Source: Ectothiorhodospiraceae bacterium WFHF3C12 (lineage in GTDB: Bacteria > Pseudomonadota > Gammaproteobacteria > Nitrococcales > Nitrococcaceae). Taken from it: a DNA stretch of 64,000 nucleotides. A model generated the notes under the pieces. The model worked only from the letters and a program-made list of their open reading frames with translations. It did not search any database and was not told the DNA's origin. How positions within the stretch are numbered: position 1 is the first letter of the stretch; each line of letters starts with the position of its first letter. This document shows positions 1-10,565 of this stretch, one piece after another. The position numbers and the translations under genes are program-made. The stretch is taken from assembly GCA_013519935.1 (NCBI GenBank), contig JACDUA010000008.1, forward strand, positions 1-64,000, given 5' to 3'.

Positions 1-1
1 C

Positions 2-949
2 ACGGATACTGGTGGCTCCATACGCCAGCCGGCGGCGCTGTGCGGCATTTCGGGCCTCAAGCCCACATACGGCCGGGTCTCGCGCTACGGCATGATCGCC
101 TTCGCCTCCAGTCTCGACCAGGGCGGGCCCATGGCGCGCACCGCGGAGGATCTGGCGCTGCTGCTAGGTGCCATGGCCGGCTTTGACCCGCGCGATTCCA
201 CCTGCGTCGACCAGGTCGTGCCTGACTACCACGAGCAGATCCATCACGCGCTGGACGGGCTCACCATCGGCGTGCCGAAGGAATACTTCGGGGAGGGTCT
301 GGACCCGGCGGTGGCCGAGACCGTGCAGGCCGCCATCGACGAGTACCGCAAGCTCGGCGCCACGGTGAAGGAAATCTCCCTGCCCAACAGCAACCTGGCA
401 GTGCCGGTTTACTACGTCATCGCACCGGCGGAGGCATCCTCCAACCTGTCCCGCTTCGACGGCGTGCGCTACGGCTACCGCTGCGAGAATCCCCGCGGTC
501 TGGAGGATCTGTACAAGCGCTCCCGGGGCGAGGGCTTCGGCGACGAGGTCAAGCGCCGCATCATGGTGGGCACCTACGCCCTGTCCGCCGGCTATTACGA
601 CGCCTATTACCTCAAGGCCCAGCAGGTTCGCCGCATGATCCGGGACGACTTCCGCAAGGCCCTCGAAGAGGTGGACGTGATCATGGGCCCGACGGCGCCG
701 ACCGTCGCCTTCGATATCGGCGCCAAGTCCGACGATCCGGTGCAGATGTATCTTTCGGACGTCTACACCATCGCCGTGAATCTCGCCGGCCTGCCGGCGG
801 TGTCCATTCCGGCCGGCTTCGCCAGCGACCGACCGGTGGGGCTGCAGATCATCGGCAACTACTTCGACGAGGCGCGGCTGCTCAACGTGGCCCACAAGTA
901 CCAGGAGCATACCGACTGGCATGGCCAGGCTCCGGCGGCCTACGAGTAA
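2..949 (+). CDS. gatA: Asp-tRNA(Asn)/Glu-tRNA(Gln) amidotransferase subunit A, 5' end outside the window
   Basis: GatA is the amidase subunit of GatCAB, which converts mischarged Asp-tRNA(Asn) or Glu-tRNA(Gln) to the amide form with ammonia from glutamine. The reading frame is open from base 2. It begins inside the amidase signature ([16 protein letters not shown]), which carries the catalytic cis-Ser/Ser part of the Ser-Ser-Lys triad, and continues with [14 protein letters not shown]. The C-terminal half is complete and ends at TAA 949. Only the N-terminal region with the catalytic lysine is missing, because the window starts there. gatB follows after 45 nt, and gatC is expected upstream outside the window. 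The presence of GatCAB agrees with the non-discriminating AspRS at 42.8 kb. Confidence 0.97.
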   Translation, partial: TDTGGSIRQPAALCGISGLKPTYGRVSRYGMIAFASSLDQGGPMARTAEDLALLLGAMAGFDPRDSTCVDQVVPDYHEQIHHALDGLTIGVPKEYFGEGLDPAVAETVQAAIDEYRKLGATVKEISLPNSNLAVPVYYVIAPAEASSNLSRFDGVRYGYRCENPRGLEDLYKRSRGEGFGDEVKRRIMVGTYALSAGYYDAYYLKAQQVRRMIRDDFRKALEEVDVIMGPTAPTVAFDIGAKSDDPVQMYLSDVYTIAVNLAGLPAVSIPAGFASDRPVGLQIIGNYFDEARLLNVAHKYQEHTDWHGQAPAAYE

Positions 950-994
950 GCCCGCGCGGGCTCGCGGCGAATAACACCTGAAGGTGCATGAATC

Positions 995-2431
995 ATGGAA
1001 TGGGAACCGGTCATCGGTCTTGAGATCCACGTTCAGCTGTCGACGAAGACCAAGATTTTCTCCGGCGCGTCCACGGCCTACGGCGCCGCCCCCAACACCC
1101 AGGCCTGCGCCATCGATCTGGGCATGCCGGGCGTGCTGCCGGTCCTCAACGCCGAGGCCGTCCGCATGGCCGTCAAGCTCGGCCTGGCCATCAATGCCGA
1201 CGTGGCGGGCCGGTCGGTGTTCGCGCGCAAGAACTACTTCTACCCGGACCTGCCCAAGGGCTATCAGATCAGCCAGTACGAGATCCCCATCGTCGGCACC
1301 GGCCACCTCGACATCGACCTGGAGGACGGCACCACCAAGCGCGTGGGCGTGACCCGCGCGCACCTGGAGGAGGACGCCGGCAAGTCCCTCCACGAAGGTT
1401 TCGAGGGGGTCTCGGGCATCGATCTCAATCGCGCCGGCACGCCGTTGGTGGAGGTGGTTTCCGAGCCGGACATGCGCTCCGCGGCCGAGGCCGTGGCGTA
1501 CATGAAGAAGCTCCACAGCCTGGTGCGGTACCTGGAGATCTGCGACGGCAACATGCAGGAAGGCTCCTTCCGCTGTGACGCCAACGTTTCGGTCCGGCCG
1601 AAGGGCCAGGAGACGTTCGGCACGCGGGCGGAGCTCAAGAATCTCAACTCCTTCCGCTTCGTGGAGCGGGCCATCAACTATGAGATCGAGCGCCAGATCG
1701 AGCTCATCGAGGACGGCGGGCAAGTGGTCCAGGAGACACGGCTTTACGATGCCGACAAGCACGAGACCCGCTCCATGCGGACCAAGGAAGAGGCCAACGA
1801 CTACCGCTACTTTCCGGATCCCGACCTGCTGCCGCTGGAGGTGGACCAGGCGCTCATCGACGAGGTCAGGGAAACCATGCCGGAGCTGCCGGACGCCAAG
1901 CGCGACCGGTTCATCGACGAATACGGCCTGTCCGCATATGACGCCGGCGTGCTCACCACCAGCCGGGAGCTCGCCGACTTCTTCGAGTCCGCGGTTCAGG
2001 AATCCGGCGGTCAGGCCAAGCTTTCCGCCAACTGGGTCATGGGCGAGCTCTCCGGCGCCCTGAACAAGGCCGGCCTGGAGATCACCGACAGTCCGGTGAC
2101 CCCGCAGATGCTCGGCGGCATGCTCAAGCGCATCGAGGACAACACCATCTCCGGCAAGATCGCCAAGGACGTCTTCGAGGCCATGTGGAACGGCGAGGGC
2201 GAGGCCGACCGGATCATCGAGGCCAAGGGGTTGAAGCAGGTCACCGACACCGGCGCCATCGAGGCGATGATCGACGAGGTCATCGCCGCCAACCCGGAAC
2301 AGGTCGAGCAGTACAGGGGCGGCAAGGACAAGCTCATGGGCTTCTTCGTCGGCCAGGTAATGAAGGCCTCCAAGGGCAAGGCGAACCCTCAGCAGGTCAA
2401 CGAGCTGCTGAAGAAAAAGCTGTCGGAATAG
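995..2431 (+). CDS. gatB: Asp-tRNA(Asn)/Glu-tRNA(Gln) amidotransferase subunit B
   Basis: GatB is the tRNA-binding and kinase-like subunit that phosphorylates the Asp or Glu on the mischarged tRNA before amidation by GatA. The 478-aa product starts [20 protein letters not shown], the standard GatB N-terminus. It contains the cradle-domain signatures [20 protein letters not shown] and [13 protein letters not shown], then the C-terminal YqeY-like helical domain ([13 protein letters not shown] to the end, about residues 330-478). The length is normal for the family. It is co-directional with gatA and probably co-transcribed as gatCAB. No anomalies are visible. Confidence 0.98.
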   Translation: MEWEPVIGLEIHVQLSTKTKIFSGASTAYGAAPNTQACAIDLGMPGVLPVLNAEAVRMAVKLGLAINADVAGRSVFARKNYFYPDLPKGYQISQYEIPIVGTGHLDIDLEDGTTKRVGVTRAHLEEDAGKSLHEGFEGVSGIDLNRAGTPLVEVVSEPDMRSAAEAVAYMKKLHSLVRYLEICDGNMQEGSFRCDANVSVRPKGQETFGTRAELKNLNSFRFVERAINYEIERQIELIEDGGQVVQETRLYDADKHETRSMRTKEEANDYRYFPDPDLLPLEVDQALIDEVRETMPELPDAKRDRFIDEYGLSAYDAGVLTTSRELADFFESAVQESGGQAKLSANWVMGELSGALNKAGLEITDSPVTPQMLGGMLKRIEDNTISGKIAKDVFEAMWNGEGEADRIIEAKGLKQVTDTGAIEAMIDEVIAANPEQVEQYRGGKDKLMGFFVGQVMKASKGKANPQQVNELLKKKLSE

Positions 2432-2434
2432 GCC

Positions 2435-2617
2435 TCACGCGAAGGCGCGAAGGCGCTGATCCGGATATCGGTTTCGCCGATTCCGTTGGCTGGTCCCGCG
2501 TAGGAGCGCCGCGAGGCGCGACAGACCTGAATCGCCGGCGAACCGATCGCGCCTTGGGGCACGCCTACGCGCGGGTTTCCCCGGCATACGGCTTCGCGGC
2601 TTGGCGTCTTCGCGTGA
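2435..2617. repeat. nested REP-like inverted repeats between gatB and hslO
   Basis: The 227-bp gap holds an outer inverted repeat (TCACGCGAA at 2435-2443 and TTCGCGTGA at 2609-2617, with partial extension inward). It encloses an inner imperfect pair, GCGTAGGAGCGCCGCGAGGC near 2498-2517 and its inverse near 2550-2571. The inner unit is related to the perfect repeat at 40244-40323. No gene is seen; the frame open through the gap is an upstream extension of hslO with no start signal. Confidence 0.6.
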
Positions 2618-2658
2618 CAGACCCATCTAGGGGAGAAGGCTTCTCCCAAAGGCATCCC

Positions 2659-3531
2659 ATGAGCCAGAACGATCATCTCTACCGCTTCCTGTTCGAGGGC
2701 GCCGAGGTTCGCGGCGAGCTCGTGCAGCTGAACAATACCTATGCCGAGCTCACCCGGCGTGCCGACTATCCGGCGCCAGTGCGGGATCTGCTCGGACGGG
2801 CGCTGGCCGCGGCGGCGCTGCTGACCGCGACCATCAAGTTTCGTGGCCGGTTGACCCTGCAGGTTCAGGGCGGCGGTCCGGTGAACCTGCTGGTGATCCA
2901 GGCGAGCAGTGACGGCAATCTGCGCGGCATGGCCCGTTACGAGGGCCGCCCGGAGGCGGACGGGGACATCAGGAGTCTGTGCGCCGAGGGCACCATGGCC
3001 ATCACCATCGAGCCCGAGGGCCGGGAGAGCTATCAGGGTGTCGTGGATCTGACCGCCGGGAGCCTCGCGGACGTGCTGGAGGGTTATTTCCTCAACTCCG
3101 AGCAGCTGCCCACCCGGGTGTATCTGTCCGCCGACGCGGAGCGGGCGGCGGGCATGTTGCTGCAGCAGATGCCGGAGGCGGGCGAGGACGCGGACGCCTG
3201 GCCGCGGGTGCAGTACCTGGCGGACACCGTGACCGACGAGGAGCTCATGGGGTTGGGAGCAACCGACGTGCTGCACCGTTTGTTCCACGAAGAGGACCTG
3301 CGGCTGTTCGACCCAACGCCGTTCCGGTTCCTGTGCAAGTGTTCCCGGGAGCGTGTCGGCAACATGCTCTATTCCCTGGGCTCTCAGGAGGTCCAGGAAA
3401 CCCTGGAGCAGGAAGGGCAGGTGGAGGTGACCTGCGATTTCTGTAACGCGGTGTATCGGTTCGATGCCGTGGACGTGGATCAGCTCTTCGCCGAGGCGGG
3501 GGTGGAGCCGGGGTCGCAGACGCGGCATTAA
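2659..3531 (+). CDS. hslO: Hsp33 family redox-regulated chaperone
   Basis: Hsp33 is a cytosolic holdase activated by oxidation; reduced Hsp33 binds zinc through four cysteines at its C-terminus. Those cysteines are visible as CKC (in FLCKCSRERVG) and CDFC (in VEVTCDFCNAVYRF), giving the canonical CxC...CxxC. The N-terminal domain shows the family block SDGNLRGMARYEG. The open frame extends upstream, but ATG 2659 (MSQNDHLYRFLFEGAEVRGE) matches the family N-terminus and gives 290 aa, a normal length. The gene stands alone between repeat-rich gaps. Confidence 0.96.
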   Translation: MSQNDHLYRFLFEGAEVRGELVQLNNTYAELTRRADYPAPVRDLLGRALAAAALLTATIKFRGRLTLQVQGGGPVNLLVIQASSDGNLRGMARYEGRPEADGDIRSLCAEGTMAITIEPEGRESYQGVVDLTAGSLADVLEGYFLNSEQLPTRVYLSADAERAAGMLLQQMPEAGEDADAWPRVQYLADTVTDEELMGLGATDVLHRLFHEEDLRLFDPTPFRFLCKCSRERVGNMLYSLGSQEVQETLEQEGQVEVTCDFCNAVYRFDAVDVDQLFAEAGVEPGSQTRH

Positions 3532-3540
3532 TTCCTTTGC

Positions 3541-3669
3541 TTAGCCACAGATGAACACGGATAAACACGGATTGTCCGTTCGGGGCTCACTTCGCCCTGC
3601 GCACGACAATCGGACCGCCGCCGCTACCAATAAGTGAATCTGTGTCTATCTGTGTTCATCTGTGGCTAA
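3541..3669. repeat. palindromic repeat, 32-nt arms (copy 1)
   Basis: The left arm is 3541-3572 (TTAGCCACAGATGAACACGG and onward) and the right arm 3638-3669 is its near-perfect inverse, separated by 65 bp of unrelated sequence. The same arms recur at 17975-18117, 19238-19399, 40191-40559 and, as one arm only, at 52785-52816. It sits between the convergent hslO and moeB genes. No open frame of interest is inside. Confidence 0.85.
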
Positions 3670-3675
3670 GAGGTA

Positions 3676-4422
3676 CTAATCGCTACCGCAGACGGGGCAG
3701 GCCGGGTCGCGGCGCAGCTTGAGGGTGCGCCAGGTCATTGCGGCGGCATCCAGTATGAGCATGCGGTTGATGAGAGGCTCGCCGAGGCCGGTGAGCAGCT
3801 TTATGGCCTCGGTGGCCTGGATGCTGCCAATGATGCCCGGCACGGGTGCCAGAACGCCGGTCTCCGCGCAGCGTTCCTCCGTCTCGCCCGCCTCCGGGAA
3901 GACGCACCTGTAGCAGGCGCTCTCGGGATCACGGGCATCGAAGACGGCGACCTGACCTTCCATCCGGATGGCCGCGCCGGCCACGAGCGGCCTGGCCGCG
4001 GCCACGCAGGCCCGGTTCACGGCGAACCGGGTGGTGAAATTGTCCGTGCCTTCCACCACCACGTCCGCCCGCCCCACCAGCGAGTGGAGGTTTTCGGCAT
4101 CGAGGCGCTGGTTCACCGGCTCCACCGTGATCTCCGGGTTGAGCCCGCGCAGACGCGCCGCGGCGGACTCCACCTTGGCGGTGCCCACGGCGTCCGTTTC
4201 GTGGACGATCTGGCGCTGCAGGTTGGTCAGGTCCACCTCGTCGAAGTCGGCCAGGATCAGCCGTCCCACACCGGCGGCGGCGAGATACATGGCGATGGGC
4301 GAGCCCAGCCCGCCAAGCCCGACAATCAATGCCGTTGCGCCCAGGAGGCGTTCCTGACCCTCGATGTCCAGCCCCGCCAGCATGATCTGCCGGCTGTATC
4401 TCAGAAGCTGCTCGTCTTCCAT
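3676..4422 (-). CDS. moeB: ThiF/MoeB-family adenylyltransferase (molybdopterin-synthase adenylyltransferase type)
   Basis: This E1-like enzyme adenylates the C-terminal Gly-Gly of a sulfur carrier such as MoaD or ThiS. Starting at ATG 4422 (MEDEQLLRYSRQIMLAG) it has 248 aa. It shows the nucleotide-binding GLGGLGSPIAMYLAAAGVG, the DEVDLTNLQRQI block and two zinc CxxC pairs (CYRC and C-terminal CPVC). The start overlaps the prmC stop (TAATG), so the two are translationally coupled. In gammaproteobacteria this position after prfA-prmC is usually called moeB, although HesA/ThiF roles cannot be excluded. No rhodanese domain is present. Confidence 0.88.
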   Translation of the reverse strand: MEDEQLLRYSRQIMLAGLDIEGQERLLGATALIVGLGGLGSPIAMYLAAAGVGRLILADFDEVDLTNLQRQIVHETDAVGTAKVESAAARLRGLNPEITVEPVNQRLDAENLHSLVGRADVVVEGTDNFTTRFAVNRACVAAARPLVAGAAIRMEGQVAVFDARDPESACYRCVFPEAGETEERCAETGVLAPVPGIIGSIQATEAIKLLTGLGEPLINRMLILDAAAMTWRTLKLRRDPACPVCGSD

Positions 4423-5324
4423 TATGCTTCCGGTTCCTCCGCTGCCCACGGATGGCGGCCGCGGGTGGCTCGATCGTGCCCGGCCAGGTCGCGGTGGCTG
4501 GCGATGTCCTCAAACCCCGCCGCCTGGAGTAGGCCGCGCACGGCCCCGCCCTGGCGGAATCCGTGCTCGAGAATCAGCCAGCCGCCCGGTTGAAGGTGGC
4601 CCGGTGCCGCAGCGCAGATCGCCCGCAGGGCGGCGAGACCGTCTTCGGCGGCATAGAGGGCCTCCCGGGGCTCGTGCCGGGTCCCGGGCGAGGTGAGTGC
4701 CCGTTCCGACTCGGCGACGTAGGGCGGATTCGCGACTATGGCTTCGTAACGCGTACCGCCCACGGGCTCGAACCAGCTGCCGGTGTGCACGTGCAGATTG
4801 GACAACCCGTGCCTTGCCGCGTTCTGCCGGGCGACGGCGGCGGCCCGGTCGCTCAGCTCGACGGCATCCACCAGCGCATCGGGCCGATGGTGAGCCACCG
4901 CCACGGCGATGGCACCGCTGCCGGCGCCGAGGTCCAGAACGCGCGGGCGGTTCGTTCCCTGGAGCATTTCCAGCGCCAGGTCGACGATGAGCTCGGTTTC
5001 GGGGCGCGGGATCAGGGTGGCGTCGGTGACGGTCAGCTCCAGGCTGTGAAAGCCCTGGCGCCCCAGGATCTGGGCGATGGGCCGGCCGCGGCGGCGTTCG
5101 GCCATCAGGGCATCGAGCCTCGCCCTCGCGGGGGCGTCCACCTGGCGTTCGGGCCAGGTATAGAGATGGGTACGGGAGACACCCAGGCACTCGGCCAGCA
5201 GCAGCTCGGCATCCAGGCGGGCGCTTTCGCTGGTCGCCTTCAGGACGTCCGTGGCGTGGCGGAGAAGGTCCTGGATGGTGGGCGCGGGAGAGCCCGCTTC
5301 GGGGGTGTTCACCTGCCGCGACAT
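4422..5324 (-). CDS. prmC: peptide chain release factor N5-glutamine methyltransferase
   Basis: PrmC (HemK) methylates the glutamine of the GGQ motif in release factors RF1 and RF2. ATG 5324 (MSRQVNTPEAGSP) gives 300 aa. The N-terminal helical domain is followed by the SAM-binding loop VLDLGAGSGAIAVAVA and the catalytic NPPY motif (YEAIVANPPYVAESE), both intact. Its substrate gene prfA is not adjacent as in the usual hemA-prfA-prmC order but lies 4 kb away at 9477-10565. Its upstream neighbour, 25 nt away, encodes a Trm112-like protein, and its stop overlaps the moeB start. Confidence 0.95.
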   Translation of the reverse strand: MSRQVNTPEAGSPAPTIQDLLRHATDVLKATSESARLDAELLLAECLGVSRTHLYTWPERQVDAPARARLDALMAERRRGRPIAQILGRQGFHSLELTVTDATLIPRPETELIVDLALEMLQGTNRPRVLDLGAGSGAIAVAVAHHRPDALVDAVELSDRAAAVARQNAARHGLSNLHVHTGSWFEPVGGTRYEAIVANPPYVAESERALTSPGTRHEPREALYAAEDGLAALRAICAAAPGHLQPGGWLILEHGFRQGGAVRGLLQAAGFEDIASHRDLAGHDRATRGRHPWAAEEPEA

Positions 5325-5349
5325 TGGCACGCGCGCTCCGCGTGCCGGT

Positions 5350-5619
5350 TCAGATCCGCAGATCAAGCGGTTTCACGAAGATCGCCTGATCCTCGAGCAT
5401 GATGGGAATGCCGTCATCGACGCGGTAGACCCGCTCGCCGTTCTCCGTGATCAGGCCGTCCTTGATGGGGCTGTCCACCACGGTTTTGTCGAAATACTTC
5501 AGCTCGCGCTGCTCGATGGCCGCGTTGATCTGCTGTATCTGGTCCTTGCTCAGCGGGCGGACCGGTACCTTGGTCGTGGGGCAGCAGAGGATGTCGAGGA
5601 GCTTGCGGTCTACCGGCAT
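5350..5619 (-). CDS. Trm112-like (YcaR-type) small protein
   Basis: The 89-aa protein starts at ATG 5619 (MPVDRKLLDILCCPTTKVPV). It has the family layout: an N-terminal LLDILxCP zinc-ribbon-like knuckle and a C-terminal DGIPIML segment. Only one Cys pair (CC) remains, as in many bacterial members. Bacterial Trm112-like proteins are poorly characterised; in eukaryotes and archaea Trm112 activates methyltransferases, including the HemK-like release-factor methylase. Here the gene is immediately upstream of prmC, 25 nt away, so the pair is probably co-transcribed. A functional interaction is an inference from context only. Confidence 0.88.
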   Translation of the reverse strand: MPVDRKLLDILCCPTTKVPVRPLSKDQIQQINAAIEQRELKYFDKTVVDSPIKDGLITENGERVYRVDDGIPIMLEDQAIFVKPLDLRI

Positions 5620-5657
5620 GGGCCTTCCGATGGGCTGGCGCGTGTACCTAATCCGCC

Positions 5658-5685
5658 AATATACCAGTTTTGTCGGCAAGGTCAC
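5658..5685 (-). promoter_or_regulatory. candidate sigma-70 promoter for the Trm112-like/prmC/moeB operon
   Basis: On the minus strand a -35-like GTGACC (5685-5680) and a -10 TATATT (5663-5658) are separated by 16 nt, about 40 nt upstream of ATG 5619. It sits in the AT-richest part of the gap between the divergent Trm112-like and clpX-like genes. Confidence 0.4.
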
Positions 5686-5877
5686 GTTGCAGTGCTTCAT
5701 GGCGAAATGCGCGCGTAATCCCTATAAATATCAAGAGGGGAGCTCTGGAATCCTTCAGTGTTTCCCGGGTCGGCCGCTGATGCATACAGGGGCCGGCGGG
5801 ACGCGCCGGCGCGGGCGCCGGACGCCGACATGAAACGGGCCTCCTCGCGTAAGCCCGCTCGACAATGAGGTGTGACT

Positions 5878-7149
<1,272 letters not shown>

Positions 7150-7344
7150 CCGGAATCGCGCCGCGGGGCGGCATTGACCCCGCCCCGCCCTGCCCCCACC
7201 TGTGACAGTTCCCTGACTGGTCGCCGCACGGCATAGCCAGCAGGGCGCAACATAGATAGTATTGGGCGTTTATCCGGCCCGGGCCCCCAGGCGGGCGGCG
7301 CGGGCTTTCCGTTTGGTTCAACGAGACCGATACCGAGACCGATT

Positions 7345-8415
7345 ATGTCTAGCAGCAACGTCGACAACGTAAATGTTCAGTCCCAGGACCTCCTGCCCAC
7401 GCCGGCGGAGATCAAGGAGAAGCTGCCGCTGGACCCCAAGGCCTATGAGACGGTCGTGGAAGGCCGACAGGTGGTGCAGAACATCCTTGACGGCCGCGAT
7501 CATCGGCTGATGGTCGTGGTGGGGCCTTGCTCCATTCACGACATCGATGCCGCGAAGGAGTACGCGCGGAAGCTCAAGGCGCTTCACGACGAGCTGCAGG
7601 ATACGCTCTACATCGTCATGCGGGTTTACTTCGAGAAGCCGCGGACCACCACCGGCTGGAAGGGGTTCATCAACGATCCGCGGCTCGACGATTCCTTTCA
7701 TATCGAGGAAGGGCTGTACGGCGCCCGGGAGCTGCTGCTGTATCTGGCGGATCTGGGGCTGCCCACGGGTACCGAGGCCCTGGATCCGATCACGCCCCAG
7801 TATATCTCGGACCTGGTGACCTGGACGGCCATCGGCGCCCGGACGGCGGAATCCCAGACCCACAGGGAGATGGCCAGCGGGCTGTCGACGCCGGTCGGAT
7901 TCAAGAACGGCACCGACGGCAGCCTGCAGGTGGCGGTCAACGCGCTGCGCTCGGCCAGCACGCCGCACAACTTCCTGGGCATCAACCAGCAGGGCCAGTG
8001 CGCCGTGATCCGGACCCGTGGCAACAACTACGGCCACGTCGTGCTTCGCGGTGGCAACCAGCCCAACTACGACTCGGTCAGCGTGGCACTGGCGGAGAAG
8101 GAGCTGGACGATGCCGGCCTGCGGACCCAGCTGGTCGTGGACTGCAGCCACTCCAATTCCAACAAGGACCCGGCGCTGCAGCCGCTGGTGCTGGAGAACA
8201 TCACCAACCAGATCATCGAGGGCAACCGCTCCATTGTCGGCGTGATGGTGGAAAGCCACCTGGGCTGGGGCAACCAGAAGCTCGGCGACGATCCGTCGGC
8301 GCTGGAATACGGCGTGTCCATCACCGACCCGTGCATCGACTGGTCCACTACGGAGCGTGTGCTGCGCGACGCCGCCGACAAACTGCGGGACGCGCTGCCC
8401 GGGCGGATACGCTAA
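7345..8415 (+). CDS. 3-deoxy-7-phosphoheptulonate (DAHP) synthase, type I
   Basis: This enzyme catalyses the first step of the shikimate pathway, condensing phosphoenolpyruvate and erythrose 4-phosphate. The 356-aa product has the class I signatures VVVGPCSIHD (metal-binding Cys), MRVYFEKPRTTTGWKG (PEP-binding), GFKNGTDG, LRGG and DCSHSNSNK. It is homologous to AroF/AroG/AroH; which of the three feedback types it is cannot be decided by eye, so no symbol is given. It starts at ATG 7345. The 195-bp upstream gap shows no repeat or recognisable attenuator. It stands alone on the plus strand before dksA. Confidence 0.95.
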   Translation: MSSSNVDNVNVQSQDLLPTPAEIKEKLPLDPKAYETVVEGRQVVQNILDGRDHRLMVVVGPCSIHDIDAAKEYARKLKALHDELQDTLYIVMRVYFEKPRTTTGWKGFINDPRLDDSFHIEEGLYGARELLLYLADLGLPTGTEALDPITPQYISDLVTWTAIGARTAESQTHREMASGLSTPVGFKNGTDGSLQVAVNALRSASTPHNFLGINQQGQCAVIRTRGNNYGHVVLRGGNQPNYDSVSVALAEKELDDAGLRTQLVVDCSHSNSNKDPALQPLVLENITNQIIEGNRSIVGVMVESHLGWGNQKLGDDPSALEYGVSITDPCIDWSTTERVLRDAADKLRDALPGRIR

Positions 8416-8442
8416 GGTGTTCGAAAAATGACGGTTCCAGGG

Positions 8443-8470
8443 TTGATGCGGCGAGCTTGATTGGTTATAT
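8443..8470 (+). promoter_or_regulatory. candidate sigma-70 promoter upstream of dksA
   Basis: TTGATG (8443-8448) and TTATAT (8465-8470) are separated by 16 nt in the gap between the DAHP synthase gene and dksA, about 140 nt before the dksA start. Nothing else coding is seen in this gap. Confidence 0.4.
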
Positions 8471-8613
8471 CGTTGACCCACGTCACATACACCGCCGGCG
8501 CTCTTCGGCACCTTGGAAGTCAGGCGCGCGGCAGAGTCTGGCTCCGGTTCGCTGGTTCCGGGTTACCAATCGCTTAGATGGTCATTGTGACCGGGTGAGT
8601 GGAGGAACGCATA

Positions 8614-9045
8614 ATGACTGACAGACAGGTTCTTCCCGTCAAGGGATTCGAGCCCTACAAGCCCAAAAAGGGCGAAGAGTACATGAACGAGCCGCAGCGC
8701 GAGCACTTCAAGGCGCTGTTGCTCGCCTGGAAGCAGCAGCTCCAGGAAGAGGTGGAGCGCACGGTCCACCACATGCGCGACGACGCGAATAACTACGCCG
8801 ATCCCGCCGACCGCGCCACGCAGGAAGAGGAATTCGCCCTGGAGCTGCGCACCCGCGACAGGGAGCGGAAGCTCATCCGCAAGATCGATCAGACCCTCGA
8901 GCAGATTCGCAAGGACGATTACGGGTTCTGTGAGCAGTGCGGCGTGGAGATCGGCCTGCGCCGGCTCGAGGCGCGGCCCACCGCGACACTGTGCATCGAC
9001 TGCAAGACCCTCGAGGAAATACGCGAGAAGCAGCGGGTCGCCTGA
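8614..9045 (+). CDS. dksA: RNA polymerase-binding transcription factor DksA
   Basis: DksA binds the RNA polymerase secondary channel and, with ppGpp, mediates the stringent response. ATG 8614 follows a GGAGG Shine-Dalgarno (8601-8605) and gives 143 aa, better than the in-frame GTG at 8599. The coiled-coil tip with the conserved acidic residues is visible ([21 protein letters not shown]). The four-cysteine zinc finger (CEQC...CIDC) is intact, so this is a zinc-type DksA. It is followed by a clear terminator. Confidence 0.96.
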   Translation: MTDRQVLPVKGFEPYKPKKGEEYMNEPQREHFKALLLAWKQQLQEEVERTVHHMRDDANNYADPADRATQEEEFALELRTRDRERKLIRKIDQTLEQIRKDDYGFCEQCGVEIGLRRLEARPTATLCIDCKTLEEIREKQRVA

Positions 9046-9077
9046 CCCGTCCCGCCGCGCGATAGCCGGAACGATCA

Positions 9078-9104
9078 GGGCCCCGCATGGGGCCCTTTCT
9101 GTTT
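9078..9104 (+). terminator. intrinsic terminator after dksA
   Basis: Stem GGGCCCC, loop GCAT, stem GGGGCCC, followed by TTTCTGTTT, 33 nt after the dksA stop. Confidence 0.85.
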
Positions 9105-9132
9105 GACGCCGACAGGGACTGCAGGTCGGGCG

Positions 9133-9268
9133 GGATCGCCGTCCGGCGTCCCCGGCTTGGGGGCAACGCAGCGTCGGCGTCGCGCTGTGCGCGATGCCGA
9201 CCCACGATCCGGTCCCGTCCTCTCGAGGCGGGGACGCACCTGCCGCGGATCGCCGTCCGGCGTCCCCG
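9133..9268. repeat. direct repeats in the dksA-prfA intergenic region
   Basis: The 370-bp gap 9105-9476 between convergent dksA and prfA contains an exact 22-nt repeat (GGATCGCCGTCCGGCGTCCC core) at 9133-9154 and 9247-9268. A related sequence (GTAGGTCGGTCGGGTTTGCC) lies near 9319-9338. I see no gene or RNA here; short frames on both strands have no start signal or recognisable product. Confidence 0.6.
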
Positions 9269-9476
9269 TCCCGACGCGGTTCATGGCGGCAGTCGATTTC
9301 TGAGCAGTGGCCGGCCGTAGGTCGGTCGGGTTTGCCGTCCGACATCGCCGATTCTGGACAGGAGCAACGGGGGTGTGCCGCCTAAGGCCAATGCGCCCGG
9401 TTCCGTCACGGCGCCCCGTCGAACGCCAGGCGCGGTCCATGGCCGCAAGCCATCGCGGGAGCCGGTGAGCCGCCCT

Positions 9477-10565
9477 TTACGCCTCCTGGGCCAGGGCGGC
9501 GAGCTGCTCCGCCTGGTACTCGTGGATCAGGGGGTCGACAACCTGGTCGAGCGCGCCTTCCATGACCTCCCCGAGCTTGTACAACGTGAGATTGATGCGG
9601 TGGTCGGTGACCCGGCCCTGGGGGAAATTGTAGGTGCGAATGCGCTCGGAACGATCGCCGCTGCCGACCAGTGACTTGCGTGTGGCCGCCTCCTGAGCCA
9701 TCTGCCGCTCCTGCTCGGCATTGAGCAGCTTCGCCTTGATCAGCGAGAGGGCCTTGGCGCGGTTCTTGTGCTGGGAGCGCTCATCCTGGCATTCCACGAC
9801 GATGCCCGTTGGCAGGTGCGTGATGCGCACGGCCGAGTCGGTCTTGTTGACATGCTGGCCGCCGGCGCCGGACGCCCGATAGGTGTCCGTCTTCAGGTCG
9901 TTGGGGTTGATGTCCACGTCCTCGACCTCGTCGGCTTCCGGTAACACGGCCACGGTGCAGGCCGAGGTGTGGATACGCCCCTGGGACTCGGTCTCGGGCA
10001 CGCGCTGCACGCGATGGGCGCCGGATTCGAACTTGAGGCGGGAGTACACGCCTTCGCCGGCGATCCGGAGCACAACCTCCTTGAAACCGCCGTGCTCGCC
10101 TTCGCTCTCGCTGATCAGCTCGGTCTGCCAGCCCCGGTGCTCGGCGTAGCGCAGGTACATGCGCAGCAGATCGCCGGCGAACAGGGCTGCCTCGTCGCCA
10201 CCGGTTCCGGCGCGAATCTCCAGATAGGTGTTCTTGCGGTCGTTGGGGTCCTTCGGAAGCATCAACAGCTGCAGCTCCCGCTCGAGCCGCTCCACCCGGT
10301 CATCGGCCTGGCCGATCTCCTCCTCCGCCATTTCGCGAATCTCGGGGTCCTCGTCCTCGGCCATCTCTCGAGCCGAGCGCAGATCGGACTCCGCCTGCTC
10401 ATAGGCCCCCAGCGCCTTCACAACCGGTTCCAGCCGCGAATACTCCTGGGAGAGCCCGGCGAAGCGCTTCTGGTCGGCAATGGTCTCCGGGTCCGCCAGC
10501 AGGCCCTCGATTTCCTCGTGGCGGTCCCGCAGTCTCTCCAGTTTGTCTCGCAGCGATGCTTTCAC
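9477..10565 (-). CDS. prfA: peptide chain release factor 1
   Basis: RF1 terminates translation at UAA and UAG. The 362-aa product has the GGQ motif ([20 protein letters not shown]) and the domain 2 stop-recognition tripeptide region [18 protein letters not shown]. The tripeptide is PET rather than the PAT of E. coli, a variant I believe is common. It starts with GTG at 10565, which overlaps the hemA stop by 4 nt (GTGA), so it is coupled to hemA. prmC, which modifies its GGQ, is separated from it by the dksA, DAHP synthase and clpX-like genes. Confidence 0.97.
   Translation of the reverse strand: MKASLRDKLERLRDRHEEIEGLLADPETIADQKRFAGLSQEYSRLEPVVKALGAYEQAESDLRSAREMAEDEDPEIREMAEEEIGQADDRVERLERELQLLMLPKDPNDRKNTYLEIRAGTGGDEAALFAGDLLRMYLRYAEHRGWQTELISESEGEHGGFKEVVLRIAGEGVYSRLKFESGAHRVQRVPETESQGRIHTSACTVAVLPEADEVEDVDINPNDLKTDTYRASGAGGQHVNKTDSAVRITHLPTGIVVECQDERSQHKNRAKALSLIKAKLLNAEQERQMAQEAATRKSLVGSGDRSERIRTYNFPQGRVTDHRINLTLYKLGEVMEGALDQVVDPLIHEYQAEQLAALAQEA

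Noticed and set aside
164..1762. 532-aa open frame antisense to gatA and gatB
   Set aside because: High-GC shadow of two certain genes; composition is Gly/Ala/Arg/His-rich with no recognisable domain.
9087..9440. Several small frames between dksA and prfA
   Set aside because: They lie over direct repeats in a GC-rich gap, lack start signals and have no recognisable products.
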